Positions 23,572-36,099 of a stretch of 64,000 nt of DNA are shown here, in pieces; position 1 is the stretch's first letter; every line of letters begins with the position of its first letter. The DNA is taken from NCBI GenBank assembly GCA_021464245.1, contig JADCRB010000080.1:877860-941859 (forward strand), given 5' to 3'. Below the pieces are notes generated by a model. That model did no database searches, was not told the DNA's origin, and saw only the letters and a program-made list of their open reading frames with translations. Made by a program: the position numbers and the translations under genes. The stretch is from Carallia brachiata. Taxonomy: Eukaryota > Streptophyta > Magnoliopsida > Malpighiales > Rhizophoraceae.

Positions 23572-26100
23572 ATCGACCAAAAAGCAAAAGAGTTTCGTTA
23601 TATAACAACGTAAGGAGAAGTATACAGGAGACACGCAATGCCAAGAACATCCAGCAATATCTATTACTCATCTTTTTTTTTTTTTCTTCTGAATTTAATA
23701 TGCATCCCCTGCATACTTTTTTTACCTTCCGAAGAAATTTTATTCAATGTAAAAAATGAAAAGTAATTTTTGTCCTTTTTTTTTCTTTCCTACTTTTTAA
23801 ATTGAGGGGCTGAGTAGGTGTATAAGAGTAAAAAAAAAAAAAAAAAAAACATGATGCATATCAAGAAGCCCCTCAAAAAATCAGAAAAAAAGTGTTACAA
23901 TTGGATAAGTTGTTTTGTACATAATTTTCTTTTTTAGTGTTAATGAACCCAAAATTTTGTTTTATTTTCTTAATAAGAAATCGAGTGGTTTCTTGTCCAC
24001 GATGAGCGTCCAGCATAGTTACAATTTAATTATTAAATATAATTATACATTAAATATTGTAATTTACTATTAACGGTTATAATAAATTTATTTTTTTTTA
24101 AATTCACGCGAAGTCCATTTATGTGTGTGTGCGCGCGCGCGTGTGTTTTTTTTTTTTTTTTGGTTGATTAAAGTCGAGTTTTTCAACGATTATAATGAGC
24201 GAATGCGACAATATTAATTGTTGGTCGAATCTGGACAAATATGAGGTCGTTGTAGACGTAAATGCTTTTGTTTTCATACTCCCAATTTCAAGTGAATTGA
24301 CACTGAATCTACGTTGAGAGAGATCCATTGAGAACGCTTGGACTTAGCTTACAAGTAAATTCCACATGAAAGTGATAGGAATTAATTTACTTAAGCAATA
24401 CTGAAATTACTCAGTAAAATATCGTTCCCATTACCCTGTCTATCAGGTAATTGTTTTGCTTTGTCTTTCTCTATAATCTATATAACACCCATTTTAAAAA
24501 AAAAAAAAAATCCTTTGGCCTCCAATTTACGGACTGCAAACTATAGTTTGGACTTGAATTTGATAGTGGAGCATAATTTACCAGAAGTTAGAGGTGCCCT
24601 CAACGTCTTGCAACCAAGGAATCCATTCTTCTTCTTTGGTTTTTTTTCGATGAAAATAAAAACAAGAACTAAACTAGAAAACTGAAGCAACTCATCCACT
24701 TCTAGGAATCGCTACGTCAAACATATTCGCCTATATTATTGAACCTATTCTTGGGAGGAGATTTTCTGACCTTGGTATCAGTTCTGCTTATGAGTCTAAA
24801 ATTATTTGTAACACCAGCACAAAATTTTCTTTTTCTTAGTATATATATATATATATTAGATCTCACATTCCCATGGCAAATTAAGCAGTCCGAGGCATTT
24901 ATATAAGAAATTCTACGTTAATCCAAACTAACCGATTTTAATACTGATAACGTGTGTTCCTCCAGAATGTCTTAATGAGAATTGCGTGTGTGTTGTTTCT
25001 TTCAAAAAAAAAAAAAAAAAAGACGTTGTTTGTTACGTCTTCGGATCGAAGGGTAACTATAAAAACATGAATCAAAGTTCCAAAGCACTAGAATTAATAT
25101 TCTTATTCTAATAATCAAAATCAAAAATGATTCAAAATTTTGTAAACACTCAAATTTTGTGCTAACAATAAAATCTCTAAATTCTTCCATTCTAACTCTT
25201 TATGTATTATTTATATGCCTAGTTTATTCGATTAGAATAATGAGAAATTATAATTAGCTTTGTAAGGGACGCTCGGACAAAATCAATTTTAGATTAAATA
25301 TTCTTCCTTTGCAAATTGGTTGGCCAGACAAGATTAATATAATTATTTATGCATGTTTAATTTTTTCTGAAAAATGGTAGATACTGATTTAAATATGTAG
25401 TAACAAAATGACCAATTCGCATGTCTGTAAAACGTGTAAAACATTCTTTCTTTCCAATAAAACACAACCCCACACGGTTTGAGGATTCTTATTTAAATGC
25501 CCAAGTCTTCAAGATATTGAGTGCTTTTTGATCTGTTCCGAAACTTTTTAAGTATTTCTTTTTTCTTGTCACCATCAAAAATTGAAATATAGGACTTATT
25601 TTTCTTGGATGGGAGACGGCCACCTAATTATTTCGAATTGTAATTCAAGACCCACAAATGGGATAAAATGAAATAGATTAGGTGCGATGCTAAAATAAAA
25701 AATTAGAAAAAAAAAAAGAGAAAAGAAAGATTAGGCCCCTTTTATGAGTGACATGGTCAAACAAGTCTTCTCATTTATACTATTTAATTTAAGCCATCAT
25801 CATTGCATAATAAATGAATAGGTTTAAGTGAGCAACCCAATTAGTTTAATAAAAATAAAAAAATAATAATATTAAGTGACTTTACTTAACGTAATTTTAA
25901 AATAATTATATAATTTTATAAACAAAATAATTTATTTTTTAAAATTTTTTTTGAATTTATAAATTTAATAATTTATATCACTTTAAAACTATTTTAGAAC
26001 TACCCAAGTAAACCTTCAAGTTTTTTCCTAATAAAAATTGCATGGACTGGAAATGAAAATTTTGCTCACCAACCATAGGAATATTACTAAATCCCCTTTT
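23572..26100. other. 3' UTR of the RING gene and AT-rich intergenic DNA
   Basis: No gene recognised. It contains an alternating purine-pyrimidine tract at 24122-24146, a TA microsatellite at about 24839-24856 and many homopolymer runs. Confidence 0.5.
24122..24146. repeat. Compound TG/CG dinucleotide repeat
   Basis: (TG)n(CG)n(TG)n, 25 bases of strict purine-pyrimidine alternation with a CG core. Such tracts can adopt Z-DNA under supercoiling. Confidence 0.85.
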
Positions 26101-26345
26101 TTTTTTTTTTTTTAGGAAGAAACACAACTTTAATAAAACAAAGAAATGAAAGAAATTAAGGTTGGCTAAAATATGTTACTTTTTTCTTCCTTACAAATTA
26201 CAATTGTCCTCAAAGTTCATTATTTCATGCAACATGCCTAACTCATCCTTCGGGAACTTGCAAGCATTAGATTTTTCACAAGATTTCCAAGACCAAGACT
26301 TGTGCCATCAAAGTTTGCAGATTAAATTTGGACCCAAACTCTAAG
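26101..26345 (-). mobile_element. Possible poly(A)-tailed retroposon fragment
   Basis: A 17-base T run near 26098-26115 followed by AT-rich sequence looks like the complement of a tailed 3' end. No duplication or coding motif supports it further. Confidence 0.25.
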
Positions 26346-26802
26346 ATAATTAGATCACATTTGACAATGACTCTGCACTTGTGGTTGCAATTGCAGATGG
26401 TCCATGCAGTTAGAGAAATTAGGCATTGTCAAGGATTAGGTGGATGGCTGTGACAGTTAATGGCTGAGAAGTTTCAACTTCTGCTCTTCTAGTTGGGAGG
26501 TTGTGTGCATCGCAGAAACAAGTTACCTAAATGGAAGAATTGTCAAAATAAAAGATAAAGAAAAGTTCAAAAAAAAAAAGGGAGATTTTCAATGATGCAG
26601 AAAGAATTATGATGATGATGAAATCGAGATAGGCACACAAATGATGCTTAGAGAAAGTCTAAGGTTTGATTAATATTAGTAATATGAGAGATCAAGATGG
26701 ACTTTTGGCTCCTGAGATGGAAATTATCAAAAAATTGAACTTGAACTAAGAAACAAAAGAGTTTCTGGAAAAATATGAAACAGGCAATACTGCGATACAG
26801 GT

Positions 26803-27576
26803 AGTGTTGAAAGAACTGAATTAAACCAATCGGTTCAACTGAAAAAATTAGAAACCGGATTTTAAATCGGTTCGGTTAATCTTAAAAATTGAAGAACCGG
26901 CCAAGAACCTGATGAACCGACCGGTTGAACTGGAATTCGGAGAACTGATCCTGGTTTTTTCAACCGAAACGGTTTGATTCAAAGAGAAAAAAGCACCAAA
27001 AAAATGAAAAAAAATAAATATCAATTAATGCAGTATACGTTAGTCAAAATTAATTAATATTTTACCTTACTAAGTATCTACATGTCTACTTTTTCTCAAA
27101 AAGTATTAATATATTTCAATTTTTAAAAAATAATTAATAGATTGTCATTTTCAAAATTAATTAACATGTTTCTATTTGACCAAAAATATTCACTACTTTG
27201 TAAATAAATAAATGATATACTTTTAGGAATAAATTAAATGAGTTATAGATGTTCAACAATTATTTTTTGAAATATATGTTAAAGCATATTATAAAAATAT
27301 AAATTTATAAATTGTAATATAAGATTAATAAGTTTTTACTTTAAAATAAATTATAAATCATATATTAATGTTATAAATATAACTATTATATATATATATA
27401 CTTGTATCTTATATAATATTATATTTTAAATATTAATATATTAGATAAATGTATATAACTATTTAAATTTTAGATATTTAATATTAAATACCGATTTTAT
27501 CGGTTCAACTACAGTTAATCCAGTTAAACTTTTGATTTTTTTAGTTTAATGACTGATTCGATTTTTAAAACTTTGG
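26803..27576. mobile_element. hAT-like MITE rich in GAACCGG motifs
   Basis: The flanks share an 8-bp near-duplication, ATACAGGT (26795-26802) and GTACAGGT (27577-27584). The ends are GTTGAAAGAACTGAAT and, inverted, AGTTTTAAAAATCGAAT, an imperfect terminal inverted repeat. Both subterminal parts carry repeated CCGGTT/GGTTCAAC words, and the middle is very AT-rich without coding capacity. An 8-bp duplication is typical of hAT elements. A relative lies at 61395-61905. Confidence 0.55.
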
Positions 27577-27584
27577 GTACAGGT

Positions 27585-28697
27585 GTTCCTGATGCCTAGC
27601 TCACCATTTGTGAAAATTATGGAAACTGGGCTCATGAAGTTATGGTCAAAGTTGAGCTAGGCTTCTCTATGCCTAAGTTAGTTTTCCGAGTTAACTGGGA
27701 CTTTGGCCCGGAAGAAACATATATATATATATATATAATCACCATTGAAGGTTATCGAACTCAGTTAGATAGAGGTATTGGATTGAGTATGGTCGATCGG
27801 GGCTGATACCTCCAAAACGAAGCATGGTTATAGAGGACTAAAGAAATTTCTCACTTTGATGCCTATATAGAGGGTTAGGGTGTTTAGAGAGGTGTGTGGA
27901 CCAACTTCCAAATTATCCTTAGGGTAAGAATCCTCTTATTTATAGGAGATGTAAATAAGGTGCTAGCGTATTGATTAATAGGACTCTGAGATTATAATAT
28001 ATATTAACTTATAATAGGCTTATATAGTAGTAGATATAAGGAAAAATAGGCTCTAAAGACTAAAGTCGAATAGGACCAAATTATACCAAATTATTCATTA
28101 CCGCAGTACTTGTGAATTATAGAGTAGCGATAGTGTAATTATATTAGGAGGTCTTTAGTTCACCATTTCGAGAATCGATGACAGTAGAGTGAAACAAGTG
28201 TGTTACAGTACACGAAATTCCCATATCGTGTGAATTGGGAAAAAAGGGCAGATATACACATTCTCGCCACCCGTTTTAATAGACACACTATAATAGTATC
28301 GTAATAATATAAATTATAACAGGAATAACGAAAAAGGGGACGTTCACAGACACGACCAGGCAGCGGGCCTTGTCGACGAACTTCAAGTCACACCCAAAGT
28401 TCTCGACATTTGACAAAAATAAAATTTACACACAGCAGCAGCAGTGTAGGAGAAAGATGCGCAACAATAATGGATTTGGCAGATATCAATCATGTGTATA
28501 TTTTAGCTTTTATGCACATTCTATGCACACAAGTCAATGTAGAGTAACAAATGTACTAAATACCAAATACTATCTGTAAAGCACCAACTCCGCCTGTTCA
28601 TCACTCAATAAACAACTAAAAAAACACAGAGTCTGTCAGCTCCAAGCCGAAATGGATCACAGAAAAGCAGCCATCTTGTGATTGAAAAGGACATTTA
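27585..28697. other. Unclassified repeat-like DNA and 3' flank of the PLAC8 gene
   Basis: An (AT)n run at about 27719-27740 lies within it. The texture is less AT-rich than the surroundings but no coding motif, LTR ends or duplication could be fixed. The last 300 bases probably include the PLAC8 3' UTR. Confidence 0.4.
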
Positions 28698-31627
28698 TCA
28701 CCTAGCATAGCCAGAAGGTGGATAACCAGGTGGTGGGTAATTGGATGGCGGATAGGCAGGTGCAGGATAACCAGCAGCTGGGTAGCTTTGAGCCTGAGGA
28801 GGAGGATAACCGTAAGGTTGGCCATATGCTGCTTGAGGTGGATATCCGACCGAGGGAGGAACTGGCTGATCGATGCGTGACATCTGCTGAATGGGGGGAA
28901 CAGCCATCACGGGTTGTGGCCCGAACTTGCCATCTCGTTTGTCCATTTCAACTTTGTGTTGTGTCTGCAAACAAGACAGAATGAGGGATAATGAGCTACT
29001 CAATGTGGAAAGCAATATAATCTACCAAAATCCTGCATTTTGTCAGATAAAAGGCATACCTGCATGCAAGCACAGACACTGGCCAACAAAAAAGCACAAG
29101 AAGAAAAAGCAAAGATGTCAGCAAATAGTCAAGAGTAATTTTCTGGATGATTGCGTTGAATAAGAAGAATCGAAAATGCTTACCTGCAATACACCATATC
29201 GGCCAAACAAGACAGTAACTGAGAAGCCTCTTGAATTTCCTCACTTCCAACTATCATTGCAACTATGGAAAATATGCAGGCAATTTGTTGCAGACAGAAC
29301 ATGAAACCCTGCATAGGAAGGGCAATATGCACGATCAAATTCAAGATACGGTGCACAACAATATACATGCAAATAATACACCTGCACACACACACACACA
29401 CTCCCACATGGTAGGGAGGAAGGGGGGAAGAGAGAGAGAGAGAGAGAGGGAGAAAGAGGATACAATAATGCAATTGTCACATTGTGTAGTCTGAATGTTG
29501 AATTCATCTTGTAGCAGAAAGCGGGTGGAGGCCACTGAATTTCCAAAGCAGAGGAATACCTAAGAATTCAAGCACATAACACCAGGGTAAATAACAAAGG
29601 CATGTCTCTACATTCAGCATCTTGTCATATGAGGTTATAATGCAATCCAAGTTCATAGAAAGTTACTATAAAATCCTTAATGAACTTATCACCTCAATAA
29701 ACTGAATTTGAATAACCATTGCCAAGGATGTGCACATATGCGATTAATAAAAAATAACGAGTAGGTGTATCATATATTAACATAATGAAAAAGTTTCAAT
29801 CTCAAAAAGAAATGGAAGCAGACGGCACCAGTGGTTTCATCTTATTACAACTATTATAAACGAGTTCCATGTGGTAAGAAGCTAAATAATCAGCATCATA
29901 TCATCCTCGTCTCTCAAGATCAAATTAGGAACATAATTCCAACAGCCAATTTTTCACATTCTTGTTGAAATTGCACATTCATAATGATCAAAAGCAAGAT
30001 ATGATCTGTCTGATGCATGATGAACCCCATGCTCCCAAGTCCCATCATAACTATGAACGAGCAACAGCTAGAAGAATAATTGCTCGTCCACTTTGCATCA
30101 CAACTTTTTCATATCCTAAGATATTCTATTTGGCTAATATGTTAGTGAAGCAATCTAGTGCTTAAGGAAGTTTTCTATTACTCAACAGCAACTAGAATGA
30201 AATAGATGAAGCCATGTAAGATATTTGAGCAACTCACAGACATCAACTAAGCTCCCACAAGATGTTTTGCTCCAGGATATACATTAGATACAGTTTTGTG
30301 GGTTGTTAGGATAGCTTCTCACCATAACTTTTTATTTGCCTATCAAACAGCTTTACTTTCACTGCCTGTTTCATGGTCTATTAATCTTGCGGAATTTTGG
30401 AATTGAATGTGCAACAAATAAACTTCAGAAAGAAACTAAAGATACAAGTGCTGATGAGCCATAAAAAATGAACTCCATACCTCTGTGGCAAGGCAAAACT
30501 CAGGGCACCTACTTTCGCCACACCTGCCACTACAAGGCATATAGCCAGCACAGCACACATACCTGGGGCAGAGACACTTAGTATTAGAGGCATTACAAAT
30601 ACGTCATAAGCATTGAATTAGAATTGAAAGTATCAATTACCTTGACATGTCATTATAAAGCGCTCGTTTGCGAAGCAAGTATGAAACACATGGTCCACTA
30701 CAATGGAAGCAACGACAATTAGTCAGATTGTTGTCAACTTAAATCTTCAGCTCAGGACGATCAAAAAGATTATTTGAAATTGAAATTCCACGATAGGAAA
30801 AGTATGATAAAAAGTGAATTTCAAATACAAAATTTCTTGTTCTAGAAATGCAGCAGATGAATTGATACACCCTTTTGTAAATGCGATCAATCTTATGATG
30901 ACATTTGGGAGGAATATTGAAAAAACAACTGTTTTTCAAAAGAATCCAATGATTGAAGTGAATGAAAAAGAGAAGTTCCTATCTAAAAGATATTTTATTT
31001 ACAGGGTATGTTCTGCTTCATAAGTTCCATAGTAAGAAGAAATTTTCGCATAATAAAACCTATCGAATGACATTAACTCCATTCCACAGATGTTAATCAA
31101 AATGCTGGGCATAAAGCCACATAAAACAAATTCAAGCACAGCACTTCATTGCCAAAGATTCAAACTTTAAAATAAATCATCCAGCTTTGGCAACCTGATG
31201 ACAGCATGAAAGTCAACCAATAAAAAACCAAGTCAACAAGCCTTAGCATTTCAATAAAAACCATCAAAAACACAAGATCCAGCCCATAATACAATAACAA
31301 AGACAAACAATCAGAAAATCAACGGATCCACATTGAAAATAAAAAATCCAACAGATCAAGAATACTCACCACCACAAAGCAAAGCAGCAATCTGCAACCC
31401 CATCAACAATCAAAACCCCAGAAAAGAAAACACAAAAAGAATTACATCAGACAAATAAATGGACATATATTATAACAATTCTACCAGTAATACACACACA
31501 CACACACGCACGCACACAAAAACGTACATGGGGGATCGGCCTGAATGGAGTTCATGAGATCGGTGTGCCAGAGGTTCCTGTAGTTCTGGCGGAGCTGCAT
31601 CTTGTCCAGATGAGCCTGAGAAGCCAT
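28698..31627 (-). CDS. PLAC8-family cysteine-rich protein (At1g63830/At5g41390-like)
   Basis: Eight exons on the minus strand, all in phase: 31627-31528, 31391-31370, 30697-30641, 30562-30481, 29559-29464, 29308-29184, 29078-29060 and 28964-28698, giving 255 residues. The protein opens MASQAHLDKMQLRQNYRNLW and has the Cys-rich signatures YCCFALWCGPC, VCCAGYMPCSGRCGESRCPE and TTQCDNC (residues 34-118). A hydrophobic segment GFMFCLQQIACIFSIVAMIV follows (120-139), then VYCSVCACMQTQHKVEMDKR. A Pro/Tyr-rich tail repeats YPP. PLAC8 proteins are membrane-associated; some plant members affect metal transport or organ size, but this subgroup has no fixed role. Exons of 22 and 19 nt are micro-exons. 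CA and GA microsatellites lie in introns 1 and 5. The gene model is confident because every junction restores conserved residues. Confidence 0.94.
29384..29449. repeat. CA and GA microsatellites in PLAC8 intron 5
   Basis: A (CA)n run at 29384-29401 and an (AG)n run at about 29429-29449 lie just downstream (on the transcript) of the donor at 29463-29462. The CT-rich transcript sequence adjoins the 5' splice site. Confidence 0.8.
31491..31518. repeat. CA microsatellite in PLAC8 intron 1
   Basis: An (AC)n run with GC interruptions immediately downstream of the exon 1 donor on the minus strand. Confidence 0.8.
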
Positions 31628-33004
31628 TGAAATGGTGTCCGTACGATCTCCCACAACAAAAAGATCCAAACTTGCACACAAAAGATGGCCTTTTCAACTG
31701 TTCAATAGGGTTACAGAGCCCAAACGAGGAATACCCAGAAGTCTAATTTCGATGAAGTTTCTGGGAAGCCGCACACTCCACTCTTCAAGGGCAAAGAGTG
31801 GAGCTTTAATGGTGGATTTCCCAATAGAAGCAAACGATTCAACGAATAAAGACGGCCAATTGGGGCCAAGCTGTAACCAAAATTGTTTGTTATTATTGCC
31901 TTAGGACTTTTGATTGGTTTTTTTTTGGATATTTTTAGGGTTTTTCCCCAGAGTGGAAAGACTTTAACGGGGTCGCCGGTGGCATTTCACAGGTATTGCC
32001 CAATCATAATCTTAATCGAATGAGCTGGCTGAAGTGATGTATCGCTTCGAGTTTCATACCAGAATAATCTACAACAAAATCAGTTTTTGTATTCAATTCT
32101 TGTGTGGTCAAAATTTATTTGAACTAATGATAATTTCAGTAATAAGAAATAAACTCGTACATAATAACTTTGTAAAAATATTACGTATCAAAAAAAATCT
32201 TTATAGTTGAGAATGAGAGTTGATTAATTTTTTTTGGGTTATACTGTAGATGTCAATTCTAATTTTTTTTCATATTTTTTAACAAAAAGAATCTTTAAAT
32301 TGAGATATAAATTCTCAAAAAAAAAGTTTGAGGTATAATTATTAAATCCATCACAACATCAAGACGGAGTATTGAGTCACTCGGTGATTGGTATTTTTTA
32401 GTATTTTGTGTATATATTCAATATGTTGCCATGGTCAATGAATTTTATAATTCTACATAAATGTGAATGATTTTATTATTTTTATAAAACTAAAATAAAG
32501 CCTATTACTTTATATTTTACGATTAATTTATTGTTTTAGTATAAAACATAAATGTATGTTGTGAGATATTACAAATAAAATATTTTTTATAAAATTAAAA
32601 ATTTTAGTTGACATTTTAAGTGTTTTAATTTTAATTTGGAACAAAAGAAAAATTTAGGTCTAGGTTTGATTTAACCATTGGGTCAACCGAGTCAATTCAA
32701 GTCAATTGTCCGACTGAATTTTTGGACCATCTGAATCAATTTAGGGTTCAAGTTGCCAATTTACTACTTCAATCAAATAGACAGGACCAAATTTAATAAA
32801 TATGATTTGGGATCTCAATCGTTGATTATAATTATTAAGCAAAGAGTAAAAATATGCAATGAACAATCATGCAAGTTTGCGTCAACAAAACAATGAGGTA
32901 TATTCCTGTAAAGTGGAATAATGACAATGTCAATATATTGGGAAAGTTTTGGGCAGGTTACCTAAATATTGAAATTTTTGGGGGCAAACTCGAAAATAAG
33001 CTGC

Positions 33005-33012
33005 TATTTAAA
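33005..33012 (+). promoter_or_regulatory. Possible TATA box of the CCT gene
   Basis: TATTTAAA about 365 bases before the main ATG, which would give a leader of about 330 bases containing two short upstream frames. Confidence 0.4.
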
Positions 33013-33091
33013 CCACATAGTGCGTGATCGAACTAGTCAAACTTGTGCTTGTTTTGAAGTGTTGCAAGACATCATTTTGAGAGAGAGAGAG

Positions 33092-33144
33092 ATGCTTGGC
33101 AATTTCTCTGTCTGGTTATTGCTGTAGAAATGTCAGCCTTGTGA
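33092..33144 (+). promoter_or_regulatory. Two short upstream ORFs in the CCT gene leader
   Basis: ATG at 33092 opens an 11-codon frame (MLGNFSVWLLL) ending at TAG 33125-33127. ATG at 33130 opens a 4-codon frame (MSAL) ending at TGA 33144. If the leader begins at the TATA box proposed near 33005 both would be in the mRNA and could lower translation of the main frame. This is inferred from sequence alone. Confidence 0.35.
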
Positions 33145-33372
33145 TTAAATAAACGAGAGCCCAAGTGTCACTAAAGACTGCTGTGTTGGCCATTCCATTG
33201 CCAATATACAGACAAGCAGCCCCTCCGAAAAATTATAATCAATACAGAGGTAAGTAGCAAGAAGCTACAAAAGTACCACCATCAGCAACAAAAACCTCTC
33301 TTGGCCATTTTTCTCCTACCAAATTTTTTAGCTTTAGAGTTCAATTCAATCAAGGAGTTTCTGGTGAAGCAA

Positions 33373-35330
33373 ATGTCTTCTCATCTCTATGTCTTTGATG
33401 GCCCTTTCCACCACCATTCAAGCCCAGATGTGGTCTCCCCAGATGGAGACTTTTTCTTCCCTGACCCCTTCTCCTCTTTCTCTGACTCTGCCATTGACAT
33501 CCTTCAGGAATTGTCAAACAGTCAAGAAACTGAAAACCCAGTTCATAATTCCAGCTCTCTAGGTAATTTTAGCTCAAGTATCCTCTCATCTTCACCTCCA
33601 ACTCACCAACTGGAGAATTTAACTCTTTATCAGACAACCAACATGCAGGCTCCTGAAAAGTGTTCATCAGATGTTGCTAATAGTCTGAGTTTGACAAATG
33701 GTTATGATTTGACAAATGGTTATGATAATTTCTCTGGCTTGGATGCTTTGGAGGTGAAAAATGAGGAAAATCAGTTGGGTTCTGACCCTTGTTGGAATTA
33801 TCACTCCTTTGTGCCTCATAGTTACAGTGGTGTAGAGAATGCAGCAAAGATGATGCAGAGAAGCTGTAGCAGCAGTTCATTTGATAACAATCCGGGCTTC
33901 CTCTTTCAGCCTAGCTTTGACACTGTCTTGGAGTCACCAAAGTATCAAAACCAAGCTCTTAGTTCACCTGAAAACAGCTTCCTTGTAGGCCACCTGAGGA
34001 GGGTCTGCAGCACTGGAGATTTAAAAGTTAGATTATTACCCTCTGAACACCTTTATTCCCTTCCTTTTCGGCTCAGTTTTCTTGTTATTTTCCACATGTT
34101 ATTACAGCTAACATAACCTTATTTTTTTTGTCTTTGTTTTAGAATATGAAAACAGCAAGACCAACTCAGAGGTCCTTTTCAAGTCCTTCAGCTACAGAGA
34201 CTTCCATGATTGAAGAATCAAACTTCAAAGTTGGTCGTTACAGTGCTGAAGAAAGAAAAGAGAGGATATCAAAGTACAGAGCCAAGCGAAACCAGAGAAA
34301 CTTCACCAAAACAATTAAGGTAGCAACCTTTAAATTTAGTTAATATAAAAATTATTAATTAGTTGAAACTCAATTAGTACAAGAGTCGTATTTCACGTCA
34401 AAAGGTTTAAGTTTGAATGATAATGAAAATTAATTAACCACCAAAAATAAAAATTATATAAAAACTTGGTTATTCATTGGAAGATACTCATATTAAGGTC
34501 AGCAAACTCAACTTCATATTCTTGTAAGTTTAAGATGTCAATCGAGAATGTCGGAAATGGTCAGGGATTAATATAATTAATGTGGTTGGTTTTTTCTGTT
34601 TTTTCTTCCGTTGTTTTCTAGTACGCATGCCGCAAAACACTAGCCGACAATCGGCCGCGCATACGTGGCAGATTTGCACGCAACGATGAGACTGGTGAGA
34701 TGTCAAAAGCTGCATGCCCAGCCAGAGATGAAGATGATGATGATCTATGGGTACTTATCAATTGTTTTTAGTTGGCACCTGTTCATATGAGGCACTCGTC
34801 TAATTAACTTATCAAGTTTCGTATTTTCAGTCAAAATAAAAAAAAAATTAAGTTTCGTATTTGAAAGGCGAGTCTCAATGTAACAGTTATATTCAACCAT
34901 TCTTCAAACCTCCACAGCATGGGGGTCTTTGAGATGGCAATTCTTTTAAGGAAAAAGGTCCGTGGGCCAACAAAAGGAGAAAAAAATAAATTTTTTTTAA
35001 AAAATTAAAATTGAGGGAATTATTTTAAGATAATACTGAATACTATTTATAATTTAGATTTTACCGGAAAAAAAAAAAAAAGAAAGTCCGGACATTACTG
35101 GACAAAACATTCGGGCCCTTGTAACAATGCCATTTTTTTAATTATAGTTTAGAGTCACAGTGTAATAAATGCATATTGGAATACTTGATTCTGATTATGG
35201 GTATATGATTTTGGTCTTGTAGTTTGATGGATTGCAAGAAGAGGAAGATCGCGGAATTATGAGAAGTGGAAGAGGGATGTTTTATGGGGTTGGCCAAGCT
35301 CAGTTACAGTACCATAGCCATGGTTATTGA
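33373..35330 (+). CDS. CCT-motif family protein (At1g63820/At5g41380-like)
   Basis: Four exons in phase 0 throughout: 33373-34026, 34143-34319, 34622-34750 and 35223-35330, giving 355 residues. The start is the ATG before SSHLYVFDGPFHHHS; the same frame continues upstream only to a non-ATG codon. The first 218 residues are Ser/Asn-rich and acidic, like a transcription activation region. The CCT domain spans about residues 252-299 and is split by intron 2: EERKERISKYRAKRNQRNF then YACRKTLADNRPRIRGRFA. These are the two basic clusters of CONSTANS/TOC1 proteins; the second resembles the NF-YA DNA-contact segment, so nuclear action with NF-YB/NF-YC is plausible. No B-box zinc finger is present, which places it in the CCT-only family. 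The tail is acidic (DEDDDDLW) and ends QLQYHSHGY. AATAAA at 35403 is a fitting poly(A) signal. Confidence 0.95.
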
Positions 35331-35402
35331 GGATTTGGTCTGAAGTTTTTCTTATCATAAGACCTTTTTTTAGGACCTTTGTACCACATGTGTTGCAAAA
35401 AG

Positions 35403-35408
35403 AATAAA
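35403..35408 (+). terminator. Poly(A) signal of the CCT gene
   Basis: AATAAA 73 bases after the stop codon. Confidence 0.5.
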
Positions 35409-35723
35409 ACAAGGGCCCATTTGAGCAAAGCAATTCAAAGGGCTTCTGAGTTAAGAAAACTCATGAAAGGTTAAAATTTGGAGCTGGTAGTTTTAGTTTA
35501 GTTTTAGCAGTTATTTTGTGGTTTTCTTTTGCTTTAATCTATTTGCTTTTTCAATTTTTGGGTTCTCTTTTCCTGTTTTTGATGTAATCATTTCTGACTT
35601 CACTCTGAATACATCAGAATCTAATAATGACTTCCCTATGTGCCAACTATATTAATTTTGAGCAAAGGTTTAGTGGCGGTTATTTAATACAGAAGCCTAT
35701 GCCCTTTCGAAGAAGATTAAGGG

Positions 35724-36096
35724 CTTGTTTGTTTTGTAAGGGAAGAGAGAAAAGAAAGAAAATTATTATTATTATTATTTATTTTTTTATATTTTTTTCT
35801 CTTATTTTTTATATTATTTTAAATAATTTTATTTTTTTCACTATTTTTGTTCACAAATTACTATTTACTTTTTCTTTCACCATATTTCATTTCTCTTAAC
35901 TTTGTACACTACTTCAAATAAATTTTTTAATCACTTTTTCTCTCATAAATTACTATTCACTTTTTCTTTCACCATACTTCTTTTCTCTTAATTTTCTCCA
36001 CCACTTTAAATAATTTTATTTTCTCTCCACTTTCTTTCTCTCTTTACCTTCTTTTTCCAACCCTTCTTCTCACTTTAAACACATCCAAACAAAAAT
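35724..36096. mobile_element. MITE of the GTTTGGA family (copy 1)
   Basis: Starts GGGCTTGTTTG and ends CACATCCAAACAAA, so the termini are inverted. The subterminal parts are purine-rich on one side (GGGAAGAGAGAAAAG) and pyrimidine-rich on the other. The interior has two tandem copies of a roughly 95-bp AT-rich unit sharing AAATTACTAT and CTTTTTCTTTCACCATA. Related copies lie at 52184, 60512 and 63092. There is no coding capacity. Confidence 0.55.
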
Positions 36097-36099
36097 TTG

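Larger units (their letters stand above)
31628..33372. other. Divergent intergenic region between the PLAC8 and CCT genes
   Basis: The two genes point away from each other, so both promoters lie here. A TATTTAAA box for the CCT gene is near 33005. About 32650-32790 has GGTCAACCGAGTCAA-like words reminiscent of the GAACCGG MITEs, possibly an old remnant. No other gene was seen. Confidence 0.55.

Noticed and set aside
28718..29163. Plus-strand frames over the PLAC8 3' exons
   Set aside because: They are antisense to exons whose joined translation is a conserved protein.
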